Source: a virus. Taken from it: a DNA stretch of 28,729 nucleotides. The position numbers and the translations under genes were made by a program. Shown here one piece after another: positions 19,401-25,461 of this stretch (position 1 is the stretch's first letter; every line of letters starts with the position of its first letter). The notes under the pieces were generated by a model, which had not been told where the DNA came from, did not search any database, and saw only the letters and a list, made by a program, of their open reading frames with translations. Location: IMG/VR virus record IMGVR_UViG_3300042382_000033, positions 1 to 28,729 of that record; one strand, given 5' to 3'.

Positions 19401-22400
19401 TGCATATTGCGCTTCAAGATCTTTTTGCAATAATTGCTTCTTTATGGCAGCATTACTAGTATATAAACTTCTATCAACATTAGCAGGAGTCAATCCTTGT
19501 GAAATCTTTGTATCTAATACGTTATTAGCAAGTTCTTTTGCTGCATTAAATCTACTACGTTGTACACCAACAACACCTGCTGCAATTGCTGGAATTAATC
19601 CACCAAAGAGTGTAGCTGCTACGTCCACGTGAGAACCACCCAGTTCGAAAGAACCCATAAAGGCTTTTCTTCCGCGTTCACCGGCCTTCTTAAACTCGTC
19701 AGTACTTTCTAAGAATGGTATACGAAATAAAACTGCAGCGCCAACACTGACTATGGCTGCCCGCCAAGTAGATATAAATTTCAGAGTATTAACCATCAGG
19801 GCTAAAGCTTTGGTCATCAATGTTATTCTATTTGTTAGACCAGTAAGGCCTCCCATTGCGCCTGCTACTTCTGCTAACCATAGGGATACAAACTTACCCC
19901 CCATTGTTTCTCTTAAAATAGCTGTTGCACGTGCCATTGCATATAATTCAGCTGTATATAGTTTAAGTCTTGGAACAAATTTGTCTGGACTAGTTCTGGC
20001 AAGTATTTCACCTTTTTCTTTTACAGTATCAAATACTTTTGTTAAATTAGGAAACTTTTGGAATCCTTGCTGCAATACAGTTCCTGCTCCGCTTGTAATA
20101 GGCGCTGAGCTTTCTTGTAAGAATCTAGCAAACCCTCTAACTGCTGTTTGGCCTTTAGTTTCTGGACCTTTACTTGGATTAGGCTCAAAAGCGCTTCTGA
20201 ACCTATCAAAACGAGATGTTCGTTCTTCTTTATAAGTTCTTTTTCTATTTCTAAGATCTGCAGCAACTGCTTCTGCCATAGTTCTATCGGACATGCCTTG
20301 TTTTAATTCAGAGCTATATTTACTGATATTAGCGCCTAAGTTCTTGACTATACTACTACCACCGATCTTACTTGCTAGCTTATCTAGAATAGGAGATGCT
20401 TGACGCATCGTATCCCACAACGCACTTACATAGAGACCTGTATAAGACTTCATGTTTAAGCCAACAGACTTTAATCCTGATGTAGCTGCAATACCTTGAA
20501 ATGCAAGTAATTGATTACCTAAAGCTGCTAATGCTGCTCTAAATAATGTAATAGGGCTTAATGCTAATTGCAAATTAATCAGAGGTTTATATAGAGCTGT
20601 TAACGCCCCAGCTAGTAGTGCAATACCGCCAATAGCTACTTGGCTAGGTGTGAGACTGTCCCACATGCCTTTTAAACTTGTTGGTAAGATATCTGAAATA
20701 TTTTGAATAAGATTTTTAAGACCATTAGTAATAGATAGTGATAATCTGTCATATCCGTATCCTACTTCATCTGCAATCTTTTGTAATACAGTATGGCCTG
20801 TACCACGACCTGTCATTTCTCTGAAACTAGGAACAGGAATTCTATGATACGGTTTTACAGTTTCAGCACGAGGTTTGTTTATTAAGTCTGTAGGTGGCCC
20901 TTGTGGAGCTTCTTGAATACCTCTGTAAAATGTCTCACCATTCAATGAAGGTGTCATTGTATCAGCGCTTGACATATTAGAAAATGTTAATGCACCAAGT
21001 GCTGCTACAGCTAACATAATCCATTTTACAATAGGATGCCCAAACGCGGATGCAAGAAGTGGTGATACCGCTGCAAATCTTGTTGTTGCATAGTTATAGG
21101 CACTTTCAATAGAATTATAAAAAGCTCCTAATGAAGTTGCGGGTATTCCTGTTGGTCCAAAAAGTAATCTAGAAAAGAATGTTCCCGTACCAGTGCCAGT
21201 AAATGCAGAAGCAAAACGTTCTCTCATACCTGCAAATAAATTAGCAAGTATAGAAGGATCTCTTACCATGCTGCCTAGCATTCCAAACATTCTTACAAGA
21301 TTGCCTCTTATAGTACCCTCTGGAAATAGCATAGATAATTCGCGCATTACCGGATATATAATTTTAGATCTAATTGCATCAATACCGCTTGGCCCCATTA
21401 ACGCTAATGCAATTAAACCGCCTTGCATATATGCATGCCCTAAAGGACTATCATAGAATACTTGATCAAACATCCCTAATTGATCAGCAACCAATGCGAC
21501 CATTGCACTAGAACTTACTACATTGCCTGAACTAAAGAATGAGGATGACGCACGACTCATTGCAGTTTGTGGTCTAGACTGGTATCCAACTCCAGGAGGT
21601 AATGGTGGCCCCATTCCTACGTGTGCAGGGTTAGTCATTAAACGTGTCATATTGTGGCCAGCAACAGCAGTATTTGCCATTGTTCCACCAAAGAATGAAC
21701 CAATAGAGCCTGTTACTTTGAATATTCTAGAAATTTGCTTTTCAAATATTCCTAATGTAGATAACATTTTAAGAGCGGGTCCGCCAAATAGTAATGCACC
21801 AATCAAGCCACCAGCTGTACTAAACTGAAATAGATCCAGTATCCCATATACCATGCTCGCAACAGTACCTACAATTGGGATACTCTTCAAGAAGCCTTCA
21901 ACAGCACCGCCAATGAATCCTAACAGATTAGATATAATTGCAGGCAAGTCCGCTAATATTCCTAATAAAACTGTTCCAGCTACTTTGCCTGCCACTTTGC
22001 CAGCTTCTACAGAGAAGCTAACACCAAATCTTACATCAGCAAATACGTTAGCAAATGCTAGCCCTGCAGCAATAGCGGCTCTTAAGAATAAGCCACCAAG
22101 CATAGAAGTAATTCTATTTTCTGGCAGTAATAGCGATACAAAAGCTAATCCAAAAACATTAGCAAAAGCTGTTAATGAATGTTTTAATTCTTCTGGCAAC
22201 CCATCAAATAAGTTTTTAGCAAAGTCTTTAGCTATTTCAATAGATTTTCTAAAATTGCCTGTTGAGATGCTGATTACAAAATCACTACGTAAGGTATCTG
22301 CGACTATGCTTCTAATTTTTCTAAAGCTACTTACAACACCGTCACCAATACTTGACAATACATTTGCAGCCATTGGTGAAATAGTTTTAACAGCTTCCAA

Positions 22401-25106
22401 CATTTTCTGGAGATTGCTAGAAATATCTACTGTAGAAATTCTTTTAAATATGCTTATAACAACTTCATAAATTGCTTGGAATACACGAATAGTATTTCCT
22501 GCAAATTGTTTCAAACCACCGTCAGTATTATTTTTAAGACTTCTAACTGTACTGATTATTGAATCAATGGTATCTGTCCACCATGAATTACCGATAACAG
22601 CATCATATATTTTAAAGAATACTTCTATTACATTTTCACCAAATTTAGAAATAGCGCCAAAGGCCTTTTCTAATTTATTGGTTTGATTCTCAATACCGTC
22701 AAATAATTTATTTATACTCTTAGCTAAATCTTTTGCGCTGAAGCTTATATTAGTTGAACTCTCAAGATCTTTTAGTTTACCACGAATTCCTTTGATAAAG
22801 TTTCCAAAAAGTTTTTCAATGAATCTAAGACCTTGAAGAAGTCTATTGTAAACGCCAGCTGTGTCAAAAGCTTCATTAATAGAGCTTAAAGTACTTTTAA
22901 TTGTAACAAATGCTTGGTATAGAGTCTTAGCTAATACTTTTAGGATTGTACCAGTGCCTTGCAAACTCTTAAATACTTTACCAATATTCTTAGCAAAAGT
23001 GTCACTCTCAAATTTAATTACTAATTCATTTTGTAAAGATCTAAAGTAACTCTTAATTCCAGCTAAAGCTTTATTGGTGTCTTGTGTTACACCGCTAAAC
23101 ATTTTTGCAAACTTAGTTGTTACACCAAATTTATTAAATGCTTTTTGAATCTTATCAAATACTATAATTGATTTGTTATAAAATTCGTCTAATTGTATAA
23201 CAACAATATTAAATACTTTTCTAAAAGATAACGAAGGGCCTTTCATTTGGAATAGAGAAGCAAAACTATCTCTTAAACGCCCAGTAATAGTTTGTGAACG
23301 ATTTGTAATGTAATCTAAGAAAGACCAGTCAGTCAATTCTTTTGTTTTATCAGAAAGATAGTTAAAGCCTTCTGATAATTTAGAAGCAATAAAATAGAAT
23401 ATATCATTTAATATTTTAGCAACTTTTCTATTATCAGAGGATCTGGCAATAAAACTGCTAAACAAATCGCTTACTACAAGGCCTTTTGCAATTCTAGAAA
23501 ACATACTAGAAAGCGCATCAAAAAGATACACTCCCATTCTACCAATAACACGAGGAATTTCTGCACGAAAGTCAAGAATATCTGACATATATGTTTTTAA
23601 GAGATATCCTGTTTTCTTTGCAATTAAAACTTCCCCAAGCATTTGAGGTAACATTGCAAATACAGATTTTAAATTCTCTTTAAGTACTCTACCGCTTGAA
23701 AGCATTCTAGAGCCTAATACACTCAGTTGTGATTTATACACAAGGAAAGTATTTTTAAATGCTGTAATAATCATAGGAGAGTCATCTACAGACCAAATAC
23801 CCTTACCTACACCTCTTTTACCAAGTGTACGTAATACAGCACCATATGCTTCATATGAGCGTACTGCAGTTTTAATATATGCATCAAAGATATATTTGGC
23901 TTCGCCAATCTCTTTCTTAACAAAAGTTGAAATGCCTAATGCGCCAAGTAATAATTTAACTTTTAAGACAATTTTCTCAAAACCAAAAATGATTGGTTCT
24001 GCAAAATCTTTCATTCTCTCTTTTATGTTAGTTATTACTCTACCAAAATTGACACCCATTTCAAAAGCATTTTTAGAAACTTCACTTAATGCATGAATAG
24101 CATCTGAAAGAAATTCCCCAAAGAAGTCTGATAATCCTAACCCTTTTTCAAATTCAGATGCAATAGACTTAATCATTTCGCCTAATTTACTAACACCCTG
24201 CGCCATTGTAGGTTTCATTACAGCAAATTCTTTATTAATTTGCTTAGCTTGATCTAACAAGGCTTTCATTACAACTGCTGTTGTTACTTGTCCTGTGGAG
24301 GCTAATTCTCTTAGTTTACCTAAACTCACATCTAAATTATCAGCGATAGCCTTAGCAATACGAGGAGTTTGTTCCATCACTGAATTTAACTCTTCACCGC
24401 GTAATGCACCAGCAGATAATCCTTGGTTTAATTGGAATAGTGCAGCATTAGCACTATCAGTAGATGCACCAGACACTGCTACAGCTTTCTGAATAGTTTC
24501 AGTAACACCTAGTAAAGTCTCCATAGAGACTCTAGTGTCTTTCATTGCTCTGCCAAAGCCTGTAAATACAGTAGTTGTCGATGCGTATAGCGTTCTTGTA
24601 CGCAATGCTACATCATTAAGGCTAAGCATCGTTGCTGCAAGTTGTTCAGAACGTCCTACAACATTAGCAATTTGGTTTTCTAAATCTTGAAAATCAGAAG
24701 ACACTTTAGTGAGTCCTGCAAAGGCTCCGCCAAACGCAACTGCACCAAATGCAGCTTTTAAATTACCAGCAAGACCTACTGCGAGATCATTAATACTTCT
24801 TAATGAATCACCAGTTTTATCTAAAGATTTGTTTACTTTTAAATCACTTGATTTATTTAAAAATGAACCAGTAAATGTTTTATCTGTCTTAGTTAACGTA
24901 TCTTTAAAATTACTAGATTCTTTATTTAATTTACTAATACTTTCTGTAGGCTTTTTACCAATTTCTTTTGATAAAGAACCTTCAGTTAGCGCTTTTTCTA
25001 TATTATTTGTGTTCTGAGATATCTTGGCCAGAGATCTTGCTAAAGCATCAATACTACCCTGTGCCTTGTCAACTTTAGCCTCGATATCAATTACGATACC
25101 TGTCAT
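7419..25106 (-). CDS. Giant tape measure protein with lytic transglycosylase domain
   Basis: A single uninterrupted frame of 5,895 residues. The start is ATG 25104-25106 with GGAG seven bases upstream. Tape measure proteins run down the tail lumen and set its length, then exit during DNA delivery. Layout: coiled-coil-like N-terminus (1-110); tape-measure domain (about 135-325) with the family signature S-A-G-A-L-R-G-E-E-L-N-S-V-M-E-Q; long helical regions; hydrophobic segments around 985, 1043-1090 and 1953-2033; a lytic transglycosylase domain (3052-3163) with Glu3073; GTGTSDS motif copy 1 (about 3533-3568); 22-residue Trp/Phe repeats (3682-4587); motif copy 2 (about 4651-4687); a polar stretch of about 1,090 residues; motif copy 3 (about 5782-5824); and a typical tape-measure tail with G-D-I-S-R-Q-T-R-A-E-I. 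It is preceded by an intrinsic terminator, so it is probably expressed below the tube protein. At 1.5 angstrom per residue the tail would be about 0.88 micrometre if the whole chain acts as ruler. Confidence 0.95.
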   Translation of the reverse strand: MTGIVIDIEAKVDKAQGSIDALARSLAKISQNTNNIEKALTEGSLSKEIGKKPTESISKLNKESSNFKDTLTKTDKTFTGSFLNKSSDLKVNKSLDKTGDSLRSINDLAVGLAGNLKAAFGAVAFGGAFAGLTKVSSDFQDLENQIANVVGRSEQLAATMLSLNDVALRTRTLYASTTTVFTGFGRAMKDTRVSMETLLGVTETIQKAVAVSGASTDSANAALFQLNQGLSAGALRGEELNSVMEQTPRIAKAIADNLDVSLGKLRELASTGQVTTAVVMKALLDQAKQINKEFAVMKPTMAQGVSKLGEMIKSIASEFEKGLGLSDFFGEFLSDAIHALSEVSKNAFEMGVNFGRVITNIKERMKDFAEPIIFGFEKIVLKVKLLLGALGISTFVKKEIGEAKYIFDAYIKTAVRSYEAYGAVLRTLGKRGVGKGIWSVDDSPMIITAFKNTFLVYKSQLSVLGSRMLSSGRVLKENLKSVFAMLPQMLGEVLIAKKTGYLLKTYMSDILDFRAEIPRVIGRMGVYLFDALSSMFSRIAKGLVVSDLFSSFIARSSDNRKVAKILNDIFYFIASKLSEGFNYLSDKTKELTDWSFLDYITNRSQTITGRLRDSFASLFQMKGPSLSFRKVFNIVVIQLDEFYNKSIIVFDKIQKAFNKFGVTTKFAKMFSGVTQDTNKALAGIKSYFRSLQNELVIKFESDTFAKNIGKVFKSLQGTGTILKVLAKTLYQAFVTIKSTLSSINEAFDTAGVYNRLLQGLRFIEKLFGNFIKGIRGKLKDLESSTNISFSAKDLAKSINKLFDGIENQTNKLEKAFGAISKFGENVIEVFFKIYDAVIGNSWWTDTIDSIISTVRSLKNNTDGGLKQFAGNTIRVFQAIYEVVISIFKRISTVDISSNLQKMLEAVKTISPMAANVLSSIGDGVVSSFRKIRSIVADTLRSDFVISISTGNFRKSIEIAKDFAKNLFDGLPEELKHSLTAFANVFGLAFVSLLLPENRITSMLGGLFLRAAIAAGLAFANVFADVRFGVSFSVEAGKVAGKVAGTVLLGILADLPAIISNLLGFIGGAVEGFLKSIPIVGTVASMVYGILDLFQFSTAGGLIGALLFGGPALKMLSTLGIFEKQISRIFKVTGSIGSFFGGTMANTAVAGHNMTRLMTNPAHVGMGPPLPPGVGYQSRPQTAMSRASSSFFSSGNVVSSSAMVALVADQLGMFDQVFYDSPLGHAYMQGGLIALALMGPSGIDAIRSKIIYPVMRELSMLFPEGTIRGNLVRMFGMLGSMVRDPSILANLFAGMRERFASAFTGTGTGTFFSRLLFGPTGIPATSLGAFYNSIESAYNYATTRFAAVSPLLASAFGHPIVKWIMLAVAALGALTFSNMSSADTMTPSLNGETFYRGIQEAPQGPPTDLINKPRAETVKPYHRIPVPSFREMTGRGTGHTVLQKIADEVGYGYDRLSLSITNGLKNLIQNISDILPTSLKGMWDSLTPSQVAIGGIALLAGALTALYKPLINLQLALSPITLFRAALAALGNQLLAFQGIAATSGLKSVGLNMKSYTGLYVSALWDTMRQASPILDKLASKIGGSSIVKNLGANISKYSSELKQGMSDRTMAEAVAADLRNRKRTYKEERTSRFDRFRSAFEPNPSKGPETKGQTAVRGFARFLQESSAPITSGAGTVLQQGFQKFPNLTKVFDTVKEKGEILARTSPDKFVPRLKLYTAELYAMARATAILRETMGGKFVSLWLAEVAGAMGGLTGLTNRITLMTKALALMVNTLKFISTWRAAIVSVGAAVLFRIPFLESTDEFKKAGERGRKAFMGSFELGGSHVDVAATLFGGLIPAIAAGVVGVQRSRFNAAKELANNVLDTKISQGLTPANVDRSLYTSNAAIKKQLLQKDLEAQYAGMTPADRRKDFNRMGSYGGLPMNQASYMQYYMANPNRALLGAKGALTKGIAGAGATATTLVAAGAAGAYVGNKIGGETGAGIGAGLAMMFSSMVIPKITSFFITIAKFIPRLFLGFNIFALTGGILAMYLMGSNGTLMGALDDIYEKVKKILGIHSAAKDKKTGLLKSEADTATQYGISLKYDARLIDESNIEDPQIFERYTKAQETFKSSMEALKNAEDKGGSGDKSALQKDAEKAAEVLNKKAAEAMRASRFNMQKTVDLFKNFTVERSTRLDEVFGGADSLSLPTRKGSKASGTISAREMTMSTAYLTPEQDAVKARIFELKAMADEAVKLGELPGLDENFKMSLAVASNDVYKYTTKINEDLSSMSMQNLLGSPDLKVDISYFEKSVDALGKFVSRAKEIAKALADEQIYTNLVSSLVGNLKDANVSITANDILPESENNAAISRLQQLGLEAKRLKDHLDHTFSTKDRNATLSTLRAVEREAKLAQEMAADTATIGPVALAKNIEKLGIRGVEALRFVNEKATLDIKQATYGQMMTTSPERISRALVGNDLRTNVQRGVQSPPRDLNIKEVNAPEQVPFKSVNPAFIKTPSIYDIPALNMLGAPNKFSLLPKATTRDLSSFLPPALKEPLIIPIDDKVTAESLNRFALKVVAARANIEATLTKPEDKPNPFLKDTAEWIKVERENATAADNYNKRLEERKYDLENIDLWMVQLAADTKRFQDTDPFAKALQGLKDIETSGINYQQVFKDFGRADADKAATNIARLKNAIQDLRDGKYKIAGGDPQGLINNYEDELARAEAAIAHREIQFPEFGLDAPRKFRAVSVDLLKEIDSVDKQIFNLNSDIKLAGNDTGKIKTLSIELAKAEKRREEIKAGFADLTSKTSTVNEVFGSNMSTALMAGLPSKLWAQLSGTATQYKTALEEAMKESDMTSSTEALATSFENLKSHTSFLGFFVDMKTRLKETITDGFTSSFEKIKSGLPDLNINASQYAALPTTQKVELKNRADTIYFAEALQKMDSMSGEMYNFATDKLKGGMPIKDILSGMESRFGKEFANLNIAGKLTPPQSFSEMLLTAGADIKSGASEFRGAVTDLIAGKPATGGTAESPQTAIPQSELAPMPKASSMAVPEGFSAKELNNSTYDAIFKEAATKYNVDWIALKALGIVESRLKKDAVSDKGAIGVMQLVPRWHKLNDYTDARENIFAGAKYYKSGLKRNNEDLAMTAGGYNVGFGNSYNNTETQNQISRFRDVYGYLKGAPVADTSAPVTKVDGTLNTVALKANTVKDEMASAFQLWIETYKIAANNQETLNTANADLVKAGGALGRETQKTLITEAGFTEDAFLGMNTELKNYALTVAGKINQLKADIDAAIKAGKPTEQFLQDRLNASAGVEGTNKGLAANTMPTTLKEMDAFRKASTGNITAFLREYSGLSAENIDLMTEEDKVKTGILVHQQADLEYQMAVDAKAGKSTVDTAGKILSLGDDIKDMGDKSEVAAASIRAARDAGKAFSSTLTTGFTDAFKGLLRGEKDSGQNAFQTFASKLKQNLIDSTINSFSTGVTNSLGFGKGGAVENMASGLGEGIFKMFDKGINSIPGVTTASAATSNFSKSVGSFFKNDVGNFFGFAEGGPIVGPGTGTSDSIMAKLSNGEFVINAKSTAKYGNLINAINNDKLPKFALGGMVNKIANAETRSPLFSNIPVLEKPTQTNVTIDTEILDTSAFKLNKSATDLSDSAAKGSSLWDKLAAAAGGSTPVTSLTGVGVDVGKQVLKFFSDTGKWAWNGLIDVGSKVGTFFSDSAKWAWNGIVDVSTAIGDFISKNAKWAWNGIVDVGSKVEDFFSDTTKWAWSGLVDVSTKVGAFFANAGKWAWNGLIDVSTKVGAFFTDSAKWAWNSLIDVGSKVGTFFADARKWAWTNLVDVGSKVGDFFSDTTKWAWDGIVDVGKKVGTFFADTGKWAWSGIIDVGKKVGDFFLDTTKWAWSGIIDVGAALGDSISKNAKLVWDGVIDVGKKVGDFFTDTTKWVWTGIVDVGKKVGNFFTDTTKWAWDGIIDVGKKVGNFFTDTTKWAWTGIVDVGAKVGGFFTDNAKWAWNTAVDISASIGTWVTTNAATLWKGTVNLGADIGKGITWAWTSAIDLADSAKTWIETAANNFWKGSIDLGTKAGDWIGTTTSKFWTGTVALGTKVGDWIGTSANNFWGGTVALGTKAGDWITTKASDFWTGTVAVGTKIGDWIDTTSSKFWTGTVDIGTKLGSWISTNASTLFTNAGQVLTDTGATLAETGKVAWSGIVDISSSLTAWLKETANITWSGIADVSSSIGTWIGTAGNWTWTKAVDVSKSVTDWLGTAANITWSGLADISTSLSAWFTTKAGSFITGTLDVGSQVVNTVGSTLAETGKIAWSGIVDISANLKTWLGTASNIVWSGAAEIGESLKTYLSKAGNWVWNTGADISVSVGTYLKTAGNWLWSTAVDIGDSVSKAVPTIAKWAWTSTVDISKSVTSWLGTAANITWSGIADISSSLGSWFTTKAGSFITGTLDVGKQVVSSTAAVISDTSKIIWNGTADIGTSLKTYLSKAANWTWTTATDLGAGITAFIDKSANWAWAKAIDVGANIKAFLAKGANWVWTNAVDIGTALTSFVTTKGNWLWSTATDLSATVGSKIKDLATFTWGGVVDMGTTVGDSLTQWFRDFEMPAFEPSSWVNQAKVVGGAVWDWVAAGFKSLDKLDFSKFISSIFKTGGVTGTPNADAKIGGGIFQGSGTGTSDSNVIRISNGEYIIPAKQTAEYADVLNQIRAGTFGKGMPEGVNLGDYAKGIETGKYSTTSNKGFFDAIGKLKTYDAAGNPTGHYWKSEYAPIMDSLGSAFTSGLPSNSSVAYNGKSYNIAAFNKLMMKGISGAGQLVRTALGKYSWDNTGEMSDWTPDISETPIAGTSQYTMEQLRYTFGKQGEAIGYSDIKPTDMTTKFILSDNGARQVPNLLNDDSNWFGTGILLPNDPSMSVEDMAAIRAHNYLNLRRFDSIADKQTGKGLLRVFNQNPKTKAFEPAKGSLGPWRTQSEVNKLIENSGYLGNTQFFDNTTVAQMDAVREASFPVISAYNEESQNTLKKFKPNLGTLGIFAGTGASSLFNLNDSIDGYVWPAGMNNATALAKIGLQNKQYSELLAKSENPLADAAVFWQNTKGSTHYEKELAKTSSVSGHSSINYWEDYFGQKALDLINTYHPDASNNYLGTAVQPKPNAQVQKILEATEKAFELPLKADGSPYSDDDIKAIHQGLVDSNILSKVVAGSTKSAVGLNGFQIPSNVMASLLKDGQLGTGSWALEKNSGMYNYTEEAVANGTKMRETVLGLTSAAGDLVTERIPTDKPMLELNKAGKWELPKIKVSEDTTNRLTAKLISNVATGKSKVSDWMQPKTSDLVDYSKAVKIDLSKFGTNKPNTSIMDTITKNLTPAGIKKFGTDGSQLIADLASKIYKSGVDVAITMQDYYKSLTADGYAQSIAVNSIPDVMAALPNIPVNSFPFGVDELAGDFSSSIGKQFTLKNLTNQPLNTGYFPNDSKIGLSDFDAKMAQSQLNNLMQYVRSGKPMTEAQRLGAEWVLQQNGQDFNKLAPPSMFDKALNWIIPNAGANADVPPVLNFLTSPSKDVLSKFYPKVFSDPVVSNKIIDDLAPDNVLDSTTTSALLENIDFSSLAKSLNGKLVSDWGKDMIAPMLSGVEVLDQSTYPNPEFGIWDRMLSWVGLSDKPEILTAEQHDDYETFKGYKPLAISKPVTPSLFNFGNDPITKVPMLSIGSGKLLKDWEADENPLITLAKDSQGQGLSSNWDAGWKNDFGFSDNQMTDITPMVEAIFSAFTNDPVGTIASIVTPAAQQTVTSLLTGWLFSSVMGMATGGLVKGPGTGTSDSIPTMLSNGEFVINAASTARNRQLLEAINSGATISSAASPIMAVPTASKANSTTNTITNNSVINMNITGDISRQTRAEISQMLPQIAAGVNQYNRERNYRG
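7636..7764 (-). other. GTGTSDS/SNGEFVINA motif, copy 3 (tape measure C-terminus)
   Basis: Residues about 5782-5824 read G-P-G-T-G-T-S-D-S-I-P followed by L-S-N-G-E-F-V-I-N-A and a short helix. This motif is usual near the C-terminal end of many siphovirus tape measure proteins, so this copy is in the expected place. It is followed by about 70 residues rich in Asn, Thr and Ser and the final G-D-I-S-R-Q-T-R segment. Confidence 0.8.
11044..11157 (-). other. GTGTSDS/SNGEYIIPA motif, copy 2 (after Trp-repeat array)
   Basis: Residues about 4651-4687 read G-S-G-T-G-T-S-D-S, then I-S-N-G-E-Y-I-I-P-A and a helix. It is the most diverged of the three copies (Y for F, P for N) and lies about 60 residues beyond the last 22-residue repeat. 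It marks the start of the polar segment. Confidence 0.75.
11346..14063 (-). repeat. About 41 tandem 66-bp units encoding 22-residue Trp/Phe repeats
   Basis: Tape measure residues 3682-4587. The consensus is about K-W-A-W-x-G-I-x-D-V-G-x-K-V-G-x-F-F-x-D-T-x. Almost all units are exactly 22 residues; three differ (one of 18, two of 26), giving 906 residues in total. Each unit is two 11-residue halves, one marked by Trp at positions 2 and 4, the other by Phe/Trp at positions 17-18. Tandem 11-residue repeats with Trp and Phe at fixed positions are known in other phage tape measure proteins. The first 14 units are most alike (one exact 42-base match at 13194-13235 and 13260-13301); later units drift to N-I-T-W or S-K-F-W types. 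A period of 11 fits a long helix with 3.67 residues per turn that keeps aromatics on one face. Confidence 0.95.
14402..14511 (-). other. GTGTSDS/SNGEFVINA motif, copy 1 (before Trp-repeat array)
   Basis: Residues about 3533-3568 read G-P-G-T-G-T-S-D-S, then L-S-N-G-E-F-V-I-N-A and K-S-T-A-K-Y-G. It resembles copy 3 at the C-terminus more closely than copy 2. It sits about 115 residues before the 22-residue repeats and shortly after sequence that looks like the C-terminal part of an ordinary tape measure protein. Confidence 0.8.
15618..15953 (-). other. Lytic transglycosylase (SLT-type) domain of the tape measure protein
   Basis: Residues 3052-3163 have the order expected of a soluble lytic transglycosylase fold: catalytic Glu3073 in I-V-E-S-R-L, then G-A-I-G-V-M-Q-L-V-P (3085-3094), an N-I-x-A-G-x-K-Y-Y helix (3108-3116) and A-G-G-Y-N-V-G (3131-3137), which corresponds to the usual A-Y-N-A-G motif. 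Enzymes of this family cleave the MurNAc-GlcNAc bond of peptidoglycan with release of 1,6-anhydro-MurNAc. In a tape measure protein the domain is expected to open the wall locally during DNA entry. All key residues are present, so activity is likely. Confidence 0.9.
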
Positions 25107-25119
25107 TTGTTTTCTCCAT

Positions 25120-25163
25120 AAAAAACCCCTCCACTAATACCATAAAGGTAATAATAAAGGGGT
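25120..25163 (-). terminator. Intrinsic terminator between gp10-like gene and tape measure gene
   Basis: On the minus strand a 6-bp ACCCCT/AGGGGT outer stem (arms 25158-25163 and 25125-25130) encloses a second, imperfect stem around TACC/GGTA and is followed at once by six T. It starts five bases after the gp10-like stop codon. The T run ends about 13 bases before the tape measure start codon, just before its GGAG ribosome binding site. There is no room for a promoter after it, so it probably reduces tape measure transcription rather than stopping it. Confidence 0.8.
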
Positions 25164-25167
25164 GTTA

Positions 25168-25461
25168 TTAATTAGGTGTTACGATAACACCATTCGCGTT
25201 AACGTTTCCATTAGCTAACAAAGTTCTCTCAATAAAATGAGAAGGTGCTTGTTTACTTGAGCCAGCATTCAACTCCTCTATATATTCAACTTCATTAACT
25301 ATTTTTCCATCTTGAAGTTTCCAACCATCACGTGCTCTTCCCGTGTCTACTGGAGTTGCTTCTTTTAACGCTTCTATTAATTTTAAAGATTCACGCTCTA
25401 AGATAGTTTTAGATCTTTTTGCTAGTTCGGCTCTAAAATCAAGATTTATTTTTACAGTCAT
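25168..25461 (-). CDS. HK97 gp10-like tail completion protein
   Basis: A 97-residue protein whose start overlaps the stop of the T-frame in ATGA, so it is translationally coupled to it. After an N-terminal helix (about 10-34) come A-T-P-V-D-T-G-R-A-R-x-G-W (35-47), I-V-N-E-V-E-Y-I-E-E-L-N-A-G-S-S-K-Q-A-P (about 53-74) and a final F-I-E-R helix. This is the recognisable pattern of the HK97 gp10-like tail component family, which contributes to neck assembly or tail completion. The family is usually encoded between head closure and tail terminator genes; here it lies between the chaperone and tape measure genes. Family assignment is strong; the role in this position is inferred. Confidence 0.8.
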   Translation of the reverse strand: MTVKINLDFRAELAKRSKTILERESLKLIEALKEATPVDTGRARDGWKLQDGKIVNEVEYIEELNAGSSKQAPSHFIERTLLANGNVNANGVIVTPN

